DNA of 64,000 bases from an uncultured Shimia sp. (GTDB taxonomy: Bacteria; Pseudomonadota; Alphaproteobacteria; Rhodobacterales; Rhodobacteraceae): contig NZ_CANMJE010000001.1 of the NCBI RefSeq assembly GCF_947498095.1, positions 372,001-436,000 on the forward strand. The letters run 5' to 3'. The notes under the pieces are model-generated. The model had not been told where the DNA came from, searched no databases, and worked only from the letters and a program-made list of their open reading frames with translations. The position numbers and the translations under genes are program-made. Below, piece by piece: positions 1-9,384 of the stretch (positions are counted from its first letter, which is position 1; every line of letters begins with the position of its first letter).

Positions 1-343
1 CTCTGTTGATCCAGTAGATGCTGGCGGTCAGTTCTGTGATCGCGGTGACAGCTATCGTACGGCCATTTTCGTCTCTAACAATGCGCAAAAGGCTGCTGCT
101 GAAACCGCCAAGGCCCAAGCCGAGGCTGATCTGGGTCGCAGTGTTGTCACGCCGATTTTGAAGACATCCGCGTTCTATGATGCCGAGGACTACCACCAGG
201 ATTACTACAAGGGCGAAAAACTGGTGCTTACCCGGTTTGGACCTAAGAAGCAGTCCGAAGCCTACAAACGCTATCGCAAAGCCTGTGGCCGCGATGCCAG
301 GGTCAAGCAGTTGTGGGGCAGTGCGGCGCCTTTCGCTCACTGA
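1..343 (+). CDS. msrA: Peptide-methionine (S)-S-oxide reductase MsrA, C-terminal part
   Basis: The gene enters from the left edge; the reading frame begins at base 2 and ends at a TGA at 341-343, leaving about 113 codons. Visible blocks [16 protein letters not shown] and EDYHQDYY are the conserved central and C-terminal MsrA segments. The catalytic GCFWG motif lies outside the window. The family repairs methionine sulfoxide in proteins using thioredoxin-supplied electrons; a trxA lies 24 kb downstream, which need not be linked. rbsK converges on it with a 14 bp gap. Truncation is due only to the window edge. Confidence 0.9.
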   Translation, partial: SVDPVDAGGQFCDRGDSYRTAIFVSNNAQKAAAETAKAQAEADLGRSVVTPILKTSAFYDAEDYHQDYYKGEKLVLTRFGPKKQSEAYKRYRKACGRDARVKQLWGSAAPFAH

Positions 344-357
344 CCTCCAAGGGGCGC

Positions 358-1233
358 CTAGAACTGCGCCTCTTGCACGTGTTTCAAATCGGGAATCACA
401 TCTGCTGTGCCGTGGCGCGTGACCATCAATGCCGCGGCTCGGGTTGCGAGGGTGATCGCCTGCGGCATCGGCAATCCCCGATCCAGAGCAGCCAGCACAT
501 ATCCGGTGAACGTGTCCCCTGCCCCGGTGGTGTCGACAGGCGTCACCGGTAAAGCGGGGAAGTGGCGGACCTCTTCCAACTGGTTGTCAAACAAGGTGCA
601 GCCCTGACTGCCACGTGTCACGATAACCTGTCGGACTGGTAGATCGGTTGGAGATTGATCTGTCGCCTGTTCGAACTGCGCAGCTTCGACCGCGTTGAAA
701 AACAAGATGTCGATATAGGGCAAGACCGCTTGCACGGCCTCTGCATCAAAGGGCGCGGCGGCGTAGGCGGTGAACAGATCCAGCCGTTTGGCAATTTCTG
801 CCGCTTGCGCTTGGTTGTTGGTTTCGTTCTGAAGAAGCAACGTGTCGCCGGGCGACGCCTCGGACAGGGCCGCACCAATCGTCGACTCGGGGATTTCGTG
901 GTTGGCGCCTGGAAGCAAAACAATGGCGTTTTCGCCGGAATCCTCGACATTGATGATTGCATGCCCGGTCGGTGTGTCGGGCAGTGTCGTGATGTGACGC
1001 GTGTCCACCCCATACTCCAGCAATCGATCCGTCGCCCAGCGCCCGTCTTCGCCCACCGCCCCTATATGGATTGTCCGCGCGGCAGCACGCGCTGCGGCAA
1101 CCGACATATTGGTGCCTTTACCACCCAGCCCTCGTAACACAGAGGTCGCCGCCAGAGTTTCTCCGGCAGAGGGCAAGTGTGGAACACGGTAGAAATAGTC
1201 GGCGTTGATAGAGCCGAGATTGTAAATGGCCAT
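358..1233 (-). CDS. rbsK: Ribokinase (PfkB family sugar kinase)
   Basis: Predicted cytosolic kinase phosphorylating ribose to ribose-5-phosphate. The 291-residue product has the first PfkB signature GGKGTNMSVAAAR near residue 37, an NAVE segment near 180 and the second signature DTTGAGDTFTGY near 233 with the catalytic Asp in GAGD. I start at the ATG at 1231-1233 (MAIYNLGSINADYF), where family homology begins; the frame stays open 19 codons further but without family-like sequence. No ribose transporter is adjacent, so substrate is inferred from the family; a related pentose or nucleoside sugar is possible. A terminator-like hairpin ends only about 10 bases before the start codon. Confidence 0.85.
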   Translation of the reverse strand: MAIYNLGSINADYFYRVPHLPSAGETLAATSVLRGLGGKGTNMSVAAARAAARTIHIGAVGEDGRWATDRLLEYGVDTRHITTLPDTPTGHAIINVEDSGENAIVLLPGANHEIPESTIGAALSEASPGDTLLLQNETNNQAQAAEIAKRLDLFTAYAAAPFDAEAVQAVLPYIDILFFNAVEAAQFEQATDQSPTDLPVRQVIVTRGSQGCTLFDNQLEEVRHFPALPVTPVDTTGAGDTFTGYVLAALDRGLPMPQAITLATRAAALMVTRHGTADVIPDLKHVQEAQF

Positions 1234-1242
1234 GGCACGCTC

Positions 1243-1277
1243 AAATTGAAACAGGCCGGGCAAGAATGCCCGACCTG
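1243..1277 (-). terminator. Rho-independent terminator after maeB
   Basis: On the minus strand a 10-bp stem (CAGGTCGGGC with GCCCGGCCTG, one G-U pair) and a 6-base loop are followed by TTTCAATTT. It lies after the maeB stop codon and ends just before the rbsK start codon. Confidence 0.65.
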
Positions 1278-1304
1278 CCAGAAACATCAAGCGTTGTTGT
1301 CAGA

Positions 1305-3560
1305 TCAGCCGATCTTGGCTGCTGCCATCACGGCCATGTTCAGGATGTCGTTGGCCGTGGAGCCGGTCGAACAAATCTGGATCGAGTGATCCACACCCGA
1401 CAGGATCGGACCAATTACGGTCGCATCTGCCATTTCCTGCATCAGCTTGGTCGAGATCGACGCCGAGTGACGCGCGGGAACAACCAGAATGTTGGCCGGG
1501 CCAGTCAGCCGCTGGAACGGATAGTTCTCTTGGATCTTGGGGTTCAACGCCACATCGACGGTCATCTCGCCTTCGTATTCAAAGTCCACTCCACGGCGAT
1601 CAAGAACCTGAGGGGCAACATGCATCTTTTCGGCGCGCTCTGAGACCGGATAGCCAAAGGTCGAGAAGCTGACAAAGGCGACACGCGGCTCAAGCCCCAT
1701 GTCGCGAGCCACTCCAGCTGCGCGCTCGGCGATATTGGCCAGATCGTTTTCGTCAGGCCACTCATGCACCAGCGTGTCTGCAATCAGAACAATCCGTCCG
1801 TTATGCAGCAAGGCAGTGACACCAACCGCACCATTTTCGGTGCTGGCGTCGATCACATGGTTCACCAGTTGCAAAACGTTAGCGGATTTACGGGTCGCAC
1901 CGGTCACCAGCGCATCGCCGTGACCGTGTTGCAACATCAGTGACGCAAACACGTGGCGATCACGGGCGGCCAGTTTGAATACGTCGTGACGGTCAAAACC
2001 CTTACGCTGAAGGCGATTATACAGAAAATCTGTATAGGTCTCGAGGTGACGTGTGTTCTTGGCGTTGACCACTTCGATCTCGCGCACCGCGTCGCCCAGG
2101 CCTGCGGCCTCGAGCTTGCGCTTCACGTCATCTTCGCGGCCCACAACCAGCGCTTTGCCAAAGCCGTTGCGTTGGTAAGTCACTGCCGCACGCAAAACGC
2201 GGGGATCATCACCCTCGGCAAAGATCATGCGAGCTTGGGCGTTGCGGGCACGGGCATTGAGGCCGCGCAGAATTGGCACTGTCGGATCCATCCGAGATTT
2301 CAGGCTGTCTTCATAGCCGTCCATATCGATGATCGGGCGCCGCGCCACACCGGTGTCCATGCCAGCGCGAGCCACGGCAGGGGGAATGCGGTGGATCAGG
2401 CGCGGATCAAACGGCGTCGGAATTATGTAATCACGCCCAAAAGACAGCTTTTGGCCATAGGCCATCGCCACCTCGTCCGGCACGTCTTCGCGGGCCAGTT
2501 CGGCAAGCGCCTCGGCGCAGGCGATCTTCATTTCGTCATTGATGGCGCGGGCATGAATATCGAGCGCGCCACGGAAGAGATAAGGGAAACCCAGGACGTT
2601 GTTGACCTGGTTCGGATAGTCCGAACGGCCCGTGGCCACGATAGCATCGGCGCGTACTGCGTGGGCCTCTTCCGGGGTAATTTCCGGATCGGGGTTCGCC
2701 ATGGCAAAGATCACCGGGTCGTCGGCCATCGAGGCCACCATATCCGTGGTCACAGCACCCTTGGCGGACACGCCGAGGAAAACGTCGGCGCCTTTCATGG
2801 CGTCTTCGAGCGTGCGCAGATCCGTTTTCACCGCATGGGCCGATTTCCACTGGTTCATACCTTCGGTACGACCCTGATAAATCACGCCCTTGGTGTCACA
2901 GGTGATGCAATTGTCGTGCTTGGCACCCATCGATTTCAGCAGTTCAATACAAGCAATACCCGCAGCGCCCGCGCCGTTGAGCACAATCTTGCAATCTTCG
3001 ATCTTTTTACCCGAGATATGCAGCGCATTGATCAGACCGGCAGCACAGATCACCGCAGTGCCGTGCTGGTCATCGTGGAACACCGGAATGTCCATCATCT
3101 CTTTGAGTTGCTGCTCGATGATAAAGCACTCGGGCGCTTTGATGTCTTCGAGGTTGATGCCGCCAAAGGTGGGGCCCATCAGTTTGACCGCGTTGATGAA
3201 TTCATCCGGGTCTTCGGTATCCAGCTCAATATCGATTGAGTTTACGTCGGCAAAGCGCTTGAACAGCACGGCCTTGCCTTCCATCACCGGCTTGGAGCCC
3301 AGCGCGCCGAGGTTGCCCAGGCCCAGAACCGCGGTCCCGTTCGAGATCACCGCCACAAGGTTGCCCTTGTTGGTGTAATCATAGGCGGTGGCCGGATCGG
3401 CGGCGATGGCTTCGCACGGCACAGCGACGCCAGGGCTATAAGCCAGCGACAGGTCACGCTGTGTGGTCATCGGCACCGAGGCCTTGATTTCAAACTTGCC
3501 GGGAGTCGGCTCCAAATGGAACGCGAGCGCTTCTTCCGCGGTGACTCTGGTCTTGGCCAT
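1305..3560 (-). CDS. maeB: NADP-dependent malic enzyme with C-terminal phosphotransacetylase domain
   Basis: Oxidative decarboxylation of malate to pyruvate, linking the TCA cycle to gluconeogenesis and NADPH supply. The 751-residue product has the usual MaeB layout: malic N-terminal domain about 1-170 (SLAYSPGVAVPC, GNLGALGSKPVMEGK), NAD(P)-binding domain about 170-410 (LNGAGAAGIACIELL), and a phosphotransacetylase-like domain about 430-751. In known MaeB proteins the last domain is regulatory rather than catalytic. The ATG at 3558-3560 is preceded by a strong GGAGGAG site. It is divergent from mutS across 125 bp and has its own terminator. Confidence 0.95.
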   Translation of the reverse strand: MAKTRVTAEEALAFHLEPTPGKFEIKASVPMTTQRDLSLAYSPGVAVPCEAIAADPATAYDYTNKGNLVAVISNGTAVLGLGNLGALGSKPVMEGKAVLFKRFADVNSIDIELDTEDPDEFINAVKLMGPTFGGINLEDIKAPECFIIEQQLKEMMDIPVFHDDQHGTAVICAAGLINALHISGKKIEDCKIVLNGAGAAGIACIELLKSMGAKHDNCITCDTKGVIYQGRTEGMNQWKSAHAVKTDLRTLEDAMKGADVFLGVSAKGAVTTDMVASMADDPVIFAMANPDPEITPEEAHAVRADAIVATGRSDYPNQVNNVLGFPYLFRGALDIHARAINDEMKIACAEALAELAREDVPDEVAMAYGQKLSFGRDYIIPTPFDPRLIHRIPPAVARAGMDTGVARRPIIDMDGYEDSLKSRMDPTVPILRGLNARARNAQARMIFAEGDDPRVLRAAVTYQRNGFGKALVVGREDDVKRKLEAAGLGDAVREIEVVNAKNTRHLETYTDFLYNRLQRKGFDRHDVFKLAARDRHVFASLMLQHGHGDALVTGATRKSANVLQLVNHVIDASTENGAVGVTALLHNGRIVLIADTLVHEWPDENDLANIAERAAGVARDMGLEPRVAFVSFSTFGYPVSERAEKMHVAPQVLDRRGVDFEYEGEMTVDVALNPKIQENYPFQRLTGPANILVVPARHSASISTKLMQEMADATVIGPILSGVDHSIQICSTGSTANDILNMAVMAAAKIG

Positions 3561-3685
3561 TCTTTTGACTCCTCCGATGCCGTCTGCGCCTCTTAGCCTA
3601 AGGGCTTAATTCTCACAACCGCCAAGCACTTTGACCTTTCGCGCAATGTGCCGCATTTGCTAAGAAAAGGGCCACGACAGGGGGA

Positions 3686-6352
3686 ATGTCACTCGTGAAC
3701 GCAGCCAAGCCAGCCGTCACGCCGATGATGGCGCAGTATCTTGAGATCAAGGCCGAGCATCCGGATGCCCTGTTGTTCTATCGTATGGGCGATTTCTACG
3801 AGATGTTTTTTGATGATGCTGTGGCGGCGGCCGAGGCTTTGGACATTGCCCTGACCAAGCGCGGCAAACACGATGGGGCCGAGATTCCCATGTGTGGCGT
3901 CCCGCACCATGCCGCCGAAGGTTATTTCCTGACCCTGATCCGCAAAGGGTTCCGTGTGGCTGTCTGCGAACAGATGGAAAGCCCGGCTGAAGCTAAAAAG
4001 CGCGGTTACAAAGCCGTGGTCCGGCGCGAGGTCGTCCGGCTGGTCACGCCGGGTACGCTGACCGAAGATTCCTTGTTGGACGCCCGCCGCCACAATTTCC
4101 TTGCAGCCTATGCCGTGGTGCGAGACGATGCCGCGTTGGCCTGGGCCGACATTTCAACTGGCAGTCTGCATGTGATGCCTGTGACGCCTGTGCGGTTGGG
4201 TCCTGAATTGGCCCGTCTGGCCCCGTCCGAGCTTTTGGTGGCAGAAGGCTCTGAGACACGTTTGGCTGAAACAGTCTCTGATATGGGTGTTCCAATCACC
4301 CCGATGTCGCGCGGATCGTTTGACTCGACCAATGCGGAAAAGCGAGTGGCAGGTCTGTTCAAAACCTCTTCGCTTGAGGCGTTTGGCACCTTTTCCCGGC
4401 CCGAAGTTGGCGCGCTAGGTGCCATCGTTGATTATCTGGACTTGACCCAAAAGGGCAAACTGCCCCTGTTGCAACCACCGCAGCGCGAGGCGACGCAATC
4501 GGTGATGCAAATCGATGCCGCCACTCGGCGGAACCTTGAATTGACCCATGCGCTGTCTGGTGGCCGCGCGGGATCACTGTTGTCGGTTATTGATCAGACC
4601 CTGACCGCGGGCGGTGCGCGACTTTTGGAACAACGCCTGTCTTCACCTTCGGTGCGGTTGGATGTGGTTCAGGACCGGCTGGACGCTGTGGCCTATTTCG
4701 CCGAACACCGCAATGAGGCACGGAACATACGAGAGGCTTTGCGGCGTGTGCCTGATATGGACCGCGCTTTGTCGCGGCTGTCCTTGGATCGTGGTGGCCC
4801 CCGAGATCTGACGGCGATCCGAAATGCACTGGGGCAGGCGCTGGAACTGACCAGTACTTCCTTTGCCGATGATCTGCCATCAGTACTGCAACAGGCCCTT
4901 TCAGCGCTGGCTGGACATGATGACCTGCTGGACCTCTTGGAACAGGCCTTGGTGGCTGAGCCCCCACTTTTGGCACGTGATGGCGGATTTGTCGCGCCCG
5001 GTTACGACAGTGATTTGGATGAAAGCCGCCAGTTGCGGGACGAGGGCCGTGGCGTGATTGCCTCGATGCAGGCACAATATGTCGAAACGACCGGCATTCA
5101 GTCCCTGAAGATCAAACACAACAATGTGCTGGGCTATTTCGTTGAGACCACAGCCAAACACGCCGACGCGATGCTGTCAGCGCCACTCTCCGAAACTTTC
5201 ATTCACCGCCAGACCACCGCCAACCAAGTGCGCTTTACCACTGTTGAGTTGAGTGAGATGGAGACCAAGATTCTCAACGCGGGCAACCGCGCGCTTGAGA
5301 TTGAAAAACGCCTGTTTGACATGTTGCGGCAGGCGGTGCTGGATCAAAGCGGCGCAGTGTCGTCTGCGGCTCGGGCTTTGGCTGAGTTTGACCTTTCCAC
5401 CAGCCTTGCTGAACTGGCTATTGCGGAAGACTGGAGCCGCCCCGAGATCAACGACAGTCGCGATTTCCATATCGTAGGTGGGCGGCATCCGGTTGTTGAG
5501 GCCGCGCTGCGAAAGACAGGCGAACCCTTTGTGGCCAACAGTTGTGATCTGTCCGGTGGGGATGAAGCCAGCATCTGGCTGCTGACAGGTCCTAACATGG
5601 CCGGTAAATCGACCTTTCTGCGTCAGAACGCGCTGATTGCCCTGCTCGCGCAAATGGGCAGTTTTGTCCCGGCGCGTCAGGCGCGCATTGGTTTGTTGAG
5701 TCAATTGTTCAGCCGCGTCGGCGCTTCGGATGATCTTGCGCGCGGACGCTCGACCTTCATGGTTGAGATGGTGGAGACTGCTGCGATCCTAAATCAAGCC
5801 GACGACCGTGCGTTGGTCATTCTGGATGAGATCGGACGCGGCACCGCGACCTATGACGGGCTGTCGATTGCATGGGCGACGCTGGAACATCTGCATGACA
5901 TGAACAAGTCACGCGCGCTGTTCGCCACCCACTATCACGAGATGACCGCATTAGCAGGCAAGCTGGAAGGTGTTGAGAACGCCACCGTGACCGTTAAAGA
6001 GTGGGAAGGTGAGGTGATCTTCCTGCACGAAGTTCTTAAGGGCGCGGCGGATCGGTCTTATGGTGTGCAGGTCGCGCAACTGGCCGGATTGCCTCCGGTT
6101 GTTGTTGAGCGTGCCCGGGTAGTGTTGGAGGCATTGGAAAAGGGCGAACGCGAAGGCCCGGCACAAAAGGCATTGATCGACGATCTGCCTCTTTTCGCCG
6201 CCACCCCGGTACCGGCCCAGGTCATTGCGCCCAACGGGACTTCGCCGGTCGAAGAATTACTGGAATCCATCCATCCCGACGACCTGAGCCCCCGAGAGGC
6301 GCTGCAAAAACTCTATGCTTTGAAAGAGGCGCTGGACAAAGGCGAGGCCTAA
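3686..6352 (+). CDS. mutS: DNA mismatch repair protein MutS
   Basis: ATPase that recognises mismatches and recruits MutL. The 888-residue product carries the mismatch-contact segment GDFYEMF near residue 36, Walker A TGPNMAGKST near 632 and Walker B VILDEIGRGTATYDG near 710, so it is full length and intact. The ATG at 3686 lies only 1-2 bases after a GGGGGA run; an in-frame GTG at 3695 has better spacing (about 10 bases), so the protein may start MNAAKPAVTPMM. It is divergent from maeB. Its stop codon overlaps the T-tract of a minus-strand terminator belonging to a candidate small RNA. Confidence 0.97.
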   Translation: MSLVNAAKPAVTPMMAQYLEIKAEHPDALLFYRMGDFYEMFFDDAVAAAEALDIALTKRGKHDGAEIPMCGVPHHAAEGYFLTLIRKGFRVAVCEQMESPAEAKKRGYKAVVRREVVRLVTPGTLTEDSLLDARRHNFLAAYAVVRDDAALAWADISTGSLHVMPVTPVRLGPELARLAPSELLVAEGSETRLAETVSDMGVPITPMSRGSFDSTNAEKRVAGLFKTSSLEAFGTFSRPEVGALGAIVDYLDLTQKGKLPLLQPPQREATQSVMQIDAATRRNLELTHALSGGRAGSLLSVIDQTLTAGGARLLEQRLSSPSVRLDVVQDRLDAVAYFAEHRNEARNIREALRRVPDMDRALSRLSLDRGGPRDLTAIRNALGQALELTSTSFADDLPSVLQQALSALAGHDDLLDLLEQALVAEPPLLARDGGFVAPGYDSDLDESRQLRDEGRGVIASMQAQYVETTGIQSLKIKHNNVLGYFVETTAKHADAMLSAPLSETFIHRQTTANQVRFTTVELSEMETKILNAGNRALEIEKRLFDMLRQAVLDQSGAVSSAARALAEFDLSTSLAELAIAEDWSRPEINDSRDFHIVGGRHPVVEAALRKTGEPFVANSCDLSGGDEASIWLLTGPNMAGKSTFLRQNALIALLAQMGSFVPARQARIGLLSQLFSRVGASDDLARGRSTFMVEMVETAAILNQADDRALVILDEIGRGTATYDGLSIAWATLEHLHDMNKSRALFATHYHEMTALAGKLEGVENATVTVKEWEGEVIFLHEVLKGAADRSYGVQVAQLAGLPPVVVERARVVLEALEKGEREGPAQKALIDDLPLFAATPVPAQVIAPNGTSPVEELLESIHPDDLSPREALQKLYALKEALDKGEA

Positions 6353-6461
6353 ATAAAACGGAGGCTCCACCCGATCCCCATCGGCCAGAACCTCCGTTAC
6401 CCCACGTGCTCCCTACTCACCACACGTGTTCTTGAAACAGGGTCCGGCCATCCTGGCACGG
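6351..6461 (-). ncRNA. Candidate small RNA ending in a strong terminator
   Basis: The 237-bp gap between mutS and the DUF2853 gene has no ORF but is highly structured on the minus strand. Going 5' to 3': TATGAT at 6468-6473 as possible -10; a GCCA-GGA-TGGC hairpin; a CACGTG...CACGTG stem extended by ACCC/GGGT; then AACGGAGG...CCTCCGTT enclosing CCGAT/ATCGG and followed by TTTTATTT. The plus strand has no T-tract, so direction is minus. GGCCGGACC near the 5' end could instead pair with GGTTCTGGCC in the terminator arm. No family was recognised; SRP and tmRNA motifs are absent. Ends are inferred. Confidence 0.45.
6352..6398 (-). terminator. Terminator of the candidate sRNA
   Basis: Eight-base perfect stem AACGGAGG/CCTCCGTT (6391-6398 and 6357-6364) with an internal hairpin, followed on the minus strand by TTTTATTT. 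It overlaps the mutS stop codon. Confidence 0.6.
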
Positions 6462-6526
6462 TGTTGAATCATACCTAGCCCATTCGCCGGATTCGGAGAA
6501 ACGCCAAGTACTTAAAACCAAACCAG

Positions 6527-6567
6527 AAATAGCAACGCCCGCTTAACCAAGATGGTCAAACGGGCGT
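6527..6567 (-). terminator. Terminator after the DUF2853 gene
   Basis: Minus-strand stem ACGCCCGTTTGACC / GGTTAAGCGGGCGT with a 5-base ATCTT loop, followed by the modest tail TGCTATTT, 22 bases after the DUF2853 stop codon. Confidence 0.6.
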
Positions 6568-6589
6568 CAGTTTGTGTTCTGTGAGTGGT

Positions 6590-6931
6590 TTATCCGTAGA
6601 CCGACTCTTTGCCGAAGTGCTTGGTCAGCATGTAGTAAACGACGGCGCGGTACTTGTTTCGCTCTGAGCGGCCATAAGTTTCAATCACGGCATTGATGGC
6701 ATCCATAAGTTCAGGACCATCCGCAAGGCTGAGTTTCTTGATGAGGAAGTTGTTCTTGACGGTTTCAAGCTCGTCCTCTTGCGACGCGGCAACGGTTGAG
6801 GCGTCGTCATTGTAGATGGCCGGACCGCACCCAATGGTAACCTTGGTCAACAGGTCCATATCAGGCTCCATCCCGCATTTGCTGCGCAGAACGTCGGCAT
6901 ATTTGGCAATGAGTTCGTCGCGTTTACCCAT
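6590..6931 (-). CDS. DUF2853 family protein
   Basis: Small acidic cytosolic protein of 113 residues, beginning MGKRDELIAKYADVLRSKCGM and ending KHFGKESVYG. The sequence matches my memory of the DUF2853 family in length and in the blocks DLLTKVTIGCGPAIYN, ETVKNNFLIKKL and NKYRAVVYYMLTKHFG. No function is established. No signal peptide or membrane segment is visible. It appears monocistronic, with its own terminator downstream. Confidence 0.85.
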   Translation of the reverse strand: MGKRDELIAKYADVLRSKCGMEPDMDLLTKVTIGCGPAIYNDDASTVAASQEDELETVKNNFLIKKLSLADGPELMDAINAVIETYGRSERNKYRAVVYYMLTKHFGKESVYG

Positions 6932-7058
6932 GGTATTTTTCCCCTAGTGGTTGGCACATGGCCGGTTTTCAGAATGTCGATTGTCTGGGTCAAAGGGTAG
7001 GCTTTGAGCCTGGGTCCAAAAAAGGGGAAAACACCGACATTCTCCCCCTAAGCAGAGG

Positions 7059-7851
7059 CTACTTTGGGAACAGGAAGGTCATGATGAACCGCGCTCCCCA
7101 TCCCGAAGCACCGCCCGAGGGGCTGTCTGCCCAATACCGCAGGCCGCCACCGATGCTGACCGGGCGATTGCCAAGCATGACCAGCTTGGTCGCTGTAAAG
7201 TTTATCGGGATGTTGGCCGAGTCCGTGTTCCAGTCATAGGTGAGTTCGGTGTTTGTCGAAAACGTCCATTTGTTGTGCGTCACATAGGACACAAAGGGCT
7301 GAAAGTACGTTGAGTTGATGTCGGTTGATCCGTCGACGTCCCAAATGTGGTTGGCCAGCGCGCCATATGTCCATGGACCAGTCTGTTTCAGGGCCACGCC
7401 CGTGATGCCGGCTCCGAACTGATCCAGACCCAATGCGCTGTCTGATGCAGTGGGCAACATGAACACCGGCCCGACACCCCAGATCCAACCACTATTGGTG
7501 GGTGCTTTTTGGGGAGAAAAAGAAGCTTTGAACAATATCGCCGATCCCGGATTGGGACGTTCCCGGCGTAAAATCTTCCTGAGAAATCACCGGCAAGATC
7601 GTACGTGAAATGACGTTCCAATTCTCGTTCAGCTCAAAGGGAATGACGGGCTGGATGTTAAGCGTCAACCGCGAGCCATCGCCACTTGCTCCAAACCCAG
7701 AGTCGTAGTTCAGCTGAAACGGAACGCTGGCGAGCGAAGCAATTGGGTTTGCCAACTGCTTGGCCAGATCCTCTCCTTCGTCCGCTTTCACCAAAGGAGC
7801 GAAGAGCACAAGAAGAGCGGGAAGCGCGATATTTACGAGTATCTTCATCAC
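7059..7851 (-). pseudogene. Frameshifted outer-membrane transporter-like protein ('neuromedin U'-type annotation)
   Basis: Two overlapping minus-strand frames together make one protein. The N-terminal part (7492-7851) has a signal peptide ending near VKADEGE and reads to GDIVQSFFFSPK; the C-terminal part (to 7059) continues APTNSGWIWGVGPVF and ends IMTFLFPK. The join needs removal of one base from the five-base run at 7506-7510. The aligned product, about 263 residues, resembles beta-barrel-like 'transporter' proteins of Rhodobacteraceae that databases often mislabel neuromedin U (recognised from memory). Either a real +1 mutation in a homopolymer or a sequencing error; the rest of both frames is undecayed, suggesting a recent event. 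Confidence 0.8.
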
Positions 7852-7935
7852 AATTCTCCGAAGAGTCGGTCTCCATTATAGCGCAAGACTCGGTTTCGTC
7901 GCATCCAATCGGCTCTCGGATCAACGCGCATCGTG

Positions 7936-7971
7936 AAAAAGAAAAACCCGGACACTCGATGAGTGCCCGGG
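7936..7971 (-). terminator. Terminator of ahcY
   Basis: Minus strand: 11-bp stem CCCGGGCACTC / GAGTGTCCGGG with one G-U pair and an ATC loop, followed by TTTTTCTTTTT. The G-U pair is a mismatch on the plus strand, fitting minus-strand use. Confidence 0.85.
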
Positions 7972-7995
7972 CCAATGTGTTTTTGTCGTTAAGCC

Positions 7996-9384
7996 TTAGT
8001 AGCGGTAATGCTCTGGCTTGAACGGGCCATCCACTGACACACCAATGTAATCGGCCTGTTCTTTTTCCAACTTGCTCAGCTTGACGCCGATGCGGTCCAG
8101 ATGCAGGCGCGCGACCTTTTCATCCAGATGCTTTGGCAGGATGTAGACGTCGTTGTTGTACTCGTCGCCTTTGGTGAACAGTTCGATCTGCGCCAGAACC
8201 TGGTTGGTAAACGAGGCGGACATCACGAACGACGGGTGACCCGTAGCGTTACCAAGGTTCAGCAGACGACCTTCGGACAACAGGATCATGCGATTGCCCG
8301 AAGGCATTTCGATCATGTCGACCTGTTCTTTAATGTTCGTCCACTTGTGGTTCTTCAGGCTCGCTACCTGAATTTCGTTGTCGAAGTGACCAATGTTACC
8401 AACGATGGCCATGTCCTTCATCTCGCGCATATGCTCGATGCGGATCACGTCCTTGTTGCCAGTGGTGGTGATGAAGATGTCCGCGCTAGGCACTTCGTCT
8501 TCCAGCGTGGTGACTTCAAAGCCGTCCATCGCCGCCTGCAGCGCGCAGATTGGATCGATCTCAGTCACTTTTACACGGGCACCGGCGCCGCGCAGCGACG
8601 CTGCCGAGCCTTTGCCGACGTCGCCATATCCGCAAACCACGGCAACTTTGCCGGCCATCATGGTGTCGGTGGCGCGGCGGATGCCATCAACCAACGACTC
8701 TTTACAGCCGTATTTGTTATCGAACTTGGACTTGGTGACCGAGTCGTTCACGTTGATCGCGGGGAAGGGCAGTTCACCCTTTTTCACCAGATCATAGAGG
8801 CGGTGCACGCCGGTGGTGGTTTCTTCCGATACGCCCTGGATTTGGTCACGCATCTTGGTAAACCAGCCGGGGCTGGCCGCCATCCGCTTGCGGATTTGCG
8901 CGTGGATGACCTCTTCTTCTTCCGACTGAGGAACACCCAGAACGCTTTCGTCTGCTTCAGCTTTGGCGCCCAGCAGGATGTAGAGCGTCGCATCACCGCC
9001 ATCGTCGAGGATCATGTTCGGCCCTTCGGGGAACATGAACGATTTGTCCAGATAGTCCCAATGCTCTTCCAGAGATTGGCCTTTGATCGCGAACACGGGA
9101 ATGTCAGCGGCGGCAATCGCGGCGGCGGCATGGTCCTGTGTCGAGAAAATGTTGCACGACGCCCAGCGCACGTCAGCACCCAGTGCCACGAGCGTTTCGA
9201 TCAGAACAGCGGTCTGAATGGTCATGTGCAATGACCCGACGATGCGCGACCCCTTGAGTGGCTTGTTCTGCCCATACTCGTCCCGAAGCGCCATCAGTCC
9301 CGGCATCTCGGTTTCAGCGATGTTCAGTTCCTTGCGGCCAAATTCAGCCAGATTAATATCTTTTACAACGTAGTCGGTCGCCAT
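7996..9384 (-). CDS. ahcY: Adenosylhomocysteinase (S-adenosylhomocysteine hydrolase)
   Basis: Splits S-adenosylhomocysteine into adenosine and homocysteine, removing the inhibitory product of methylation and feeding the methyl cycle. The product is 462 residues, usual for proteobacterial AhcY, with a Rossmann NAD segment [20 protein letters not shown], the conserved [16 protein letters not shown] block and the C-terminal [11 protein letters not shown] start at the ATG at 9382-9384 ([16 protein letters not shown]), preceded by AAGGAG at about 10 bases; the open frame extends upstream without homology. The 238-bp leader contains a GTGCT/AGCAC hairpin near the ribosome site but no SAH or SAM riboswitch that I recognise. 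Confidence 0.97.
   Translation of the reverse strand: MATDYVVKDINLAEFGRKELNIAETEMPGLMALRDEYGQNKPLKGSRIVGSLHMTIQTAVLIETLVALGADVRWASCNIFSTQDHAAAAIAAADIPVFAIKGQSLEEHWDYLDKSFMFPEGPNMILDDGGDATLYILLGAKAEADESVLGVPQSEEEEVIHAQIRKRMAASPGWFTKMRDQIQGVSEETTTGVHRLYDLVKKGELPFPAINVNDSVTKSKFDNKYGCKESLVDGIRRATDTMMAGKVAVVCGYGDVGKGSAASLRGAGARVKVTEIDPICALQAAMDGFEVTTLEDEVPSADIFITTTGNKDVIRIEHMREMKDMAIVGNIGHFDNEIQVASLKNHKWTNIKEQVDMIEMPSGNRMILLSEGRLLNLGNATGHPSFVMSASFTNQVLAQIELFTKGDEYNNDVYILPKHLDEKVARLHLDRIGVKLSKLEKEQADYIGVSVDGPFKPEHYRY

Noticed and set aside
1953..3239. 428-codon open frame antisense to maeB
   Set aside because: It is the shadow of a GC-rich coding region; the product is rich in His/Arg/Gly with no family likeness, while the opposite strand is a clear malic enzyme.
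7500..7520. Programmed ribosomal frameshift in the transporter-like gene
   Set aside because: The needed shift is +1, but the CCCCAAAAA run would favour -1 slippage; no stimulatory structure was seen. A plain mutation or sequence error is simpler.
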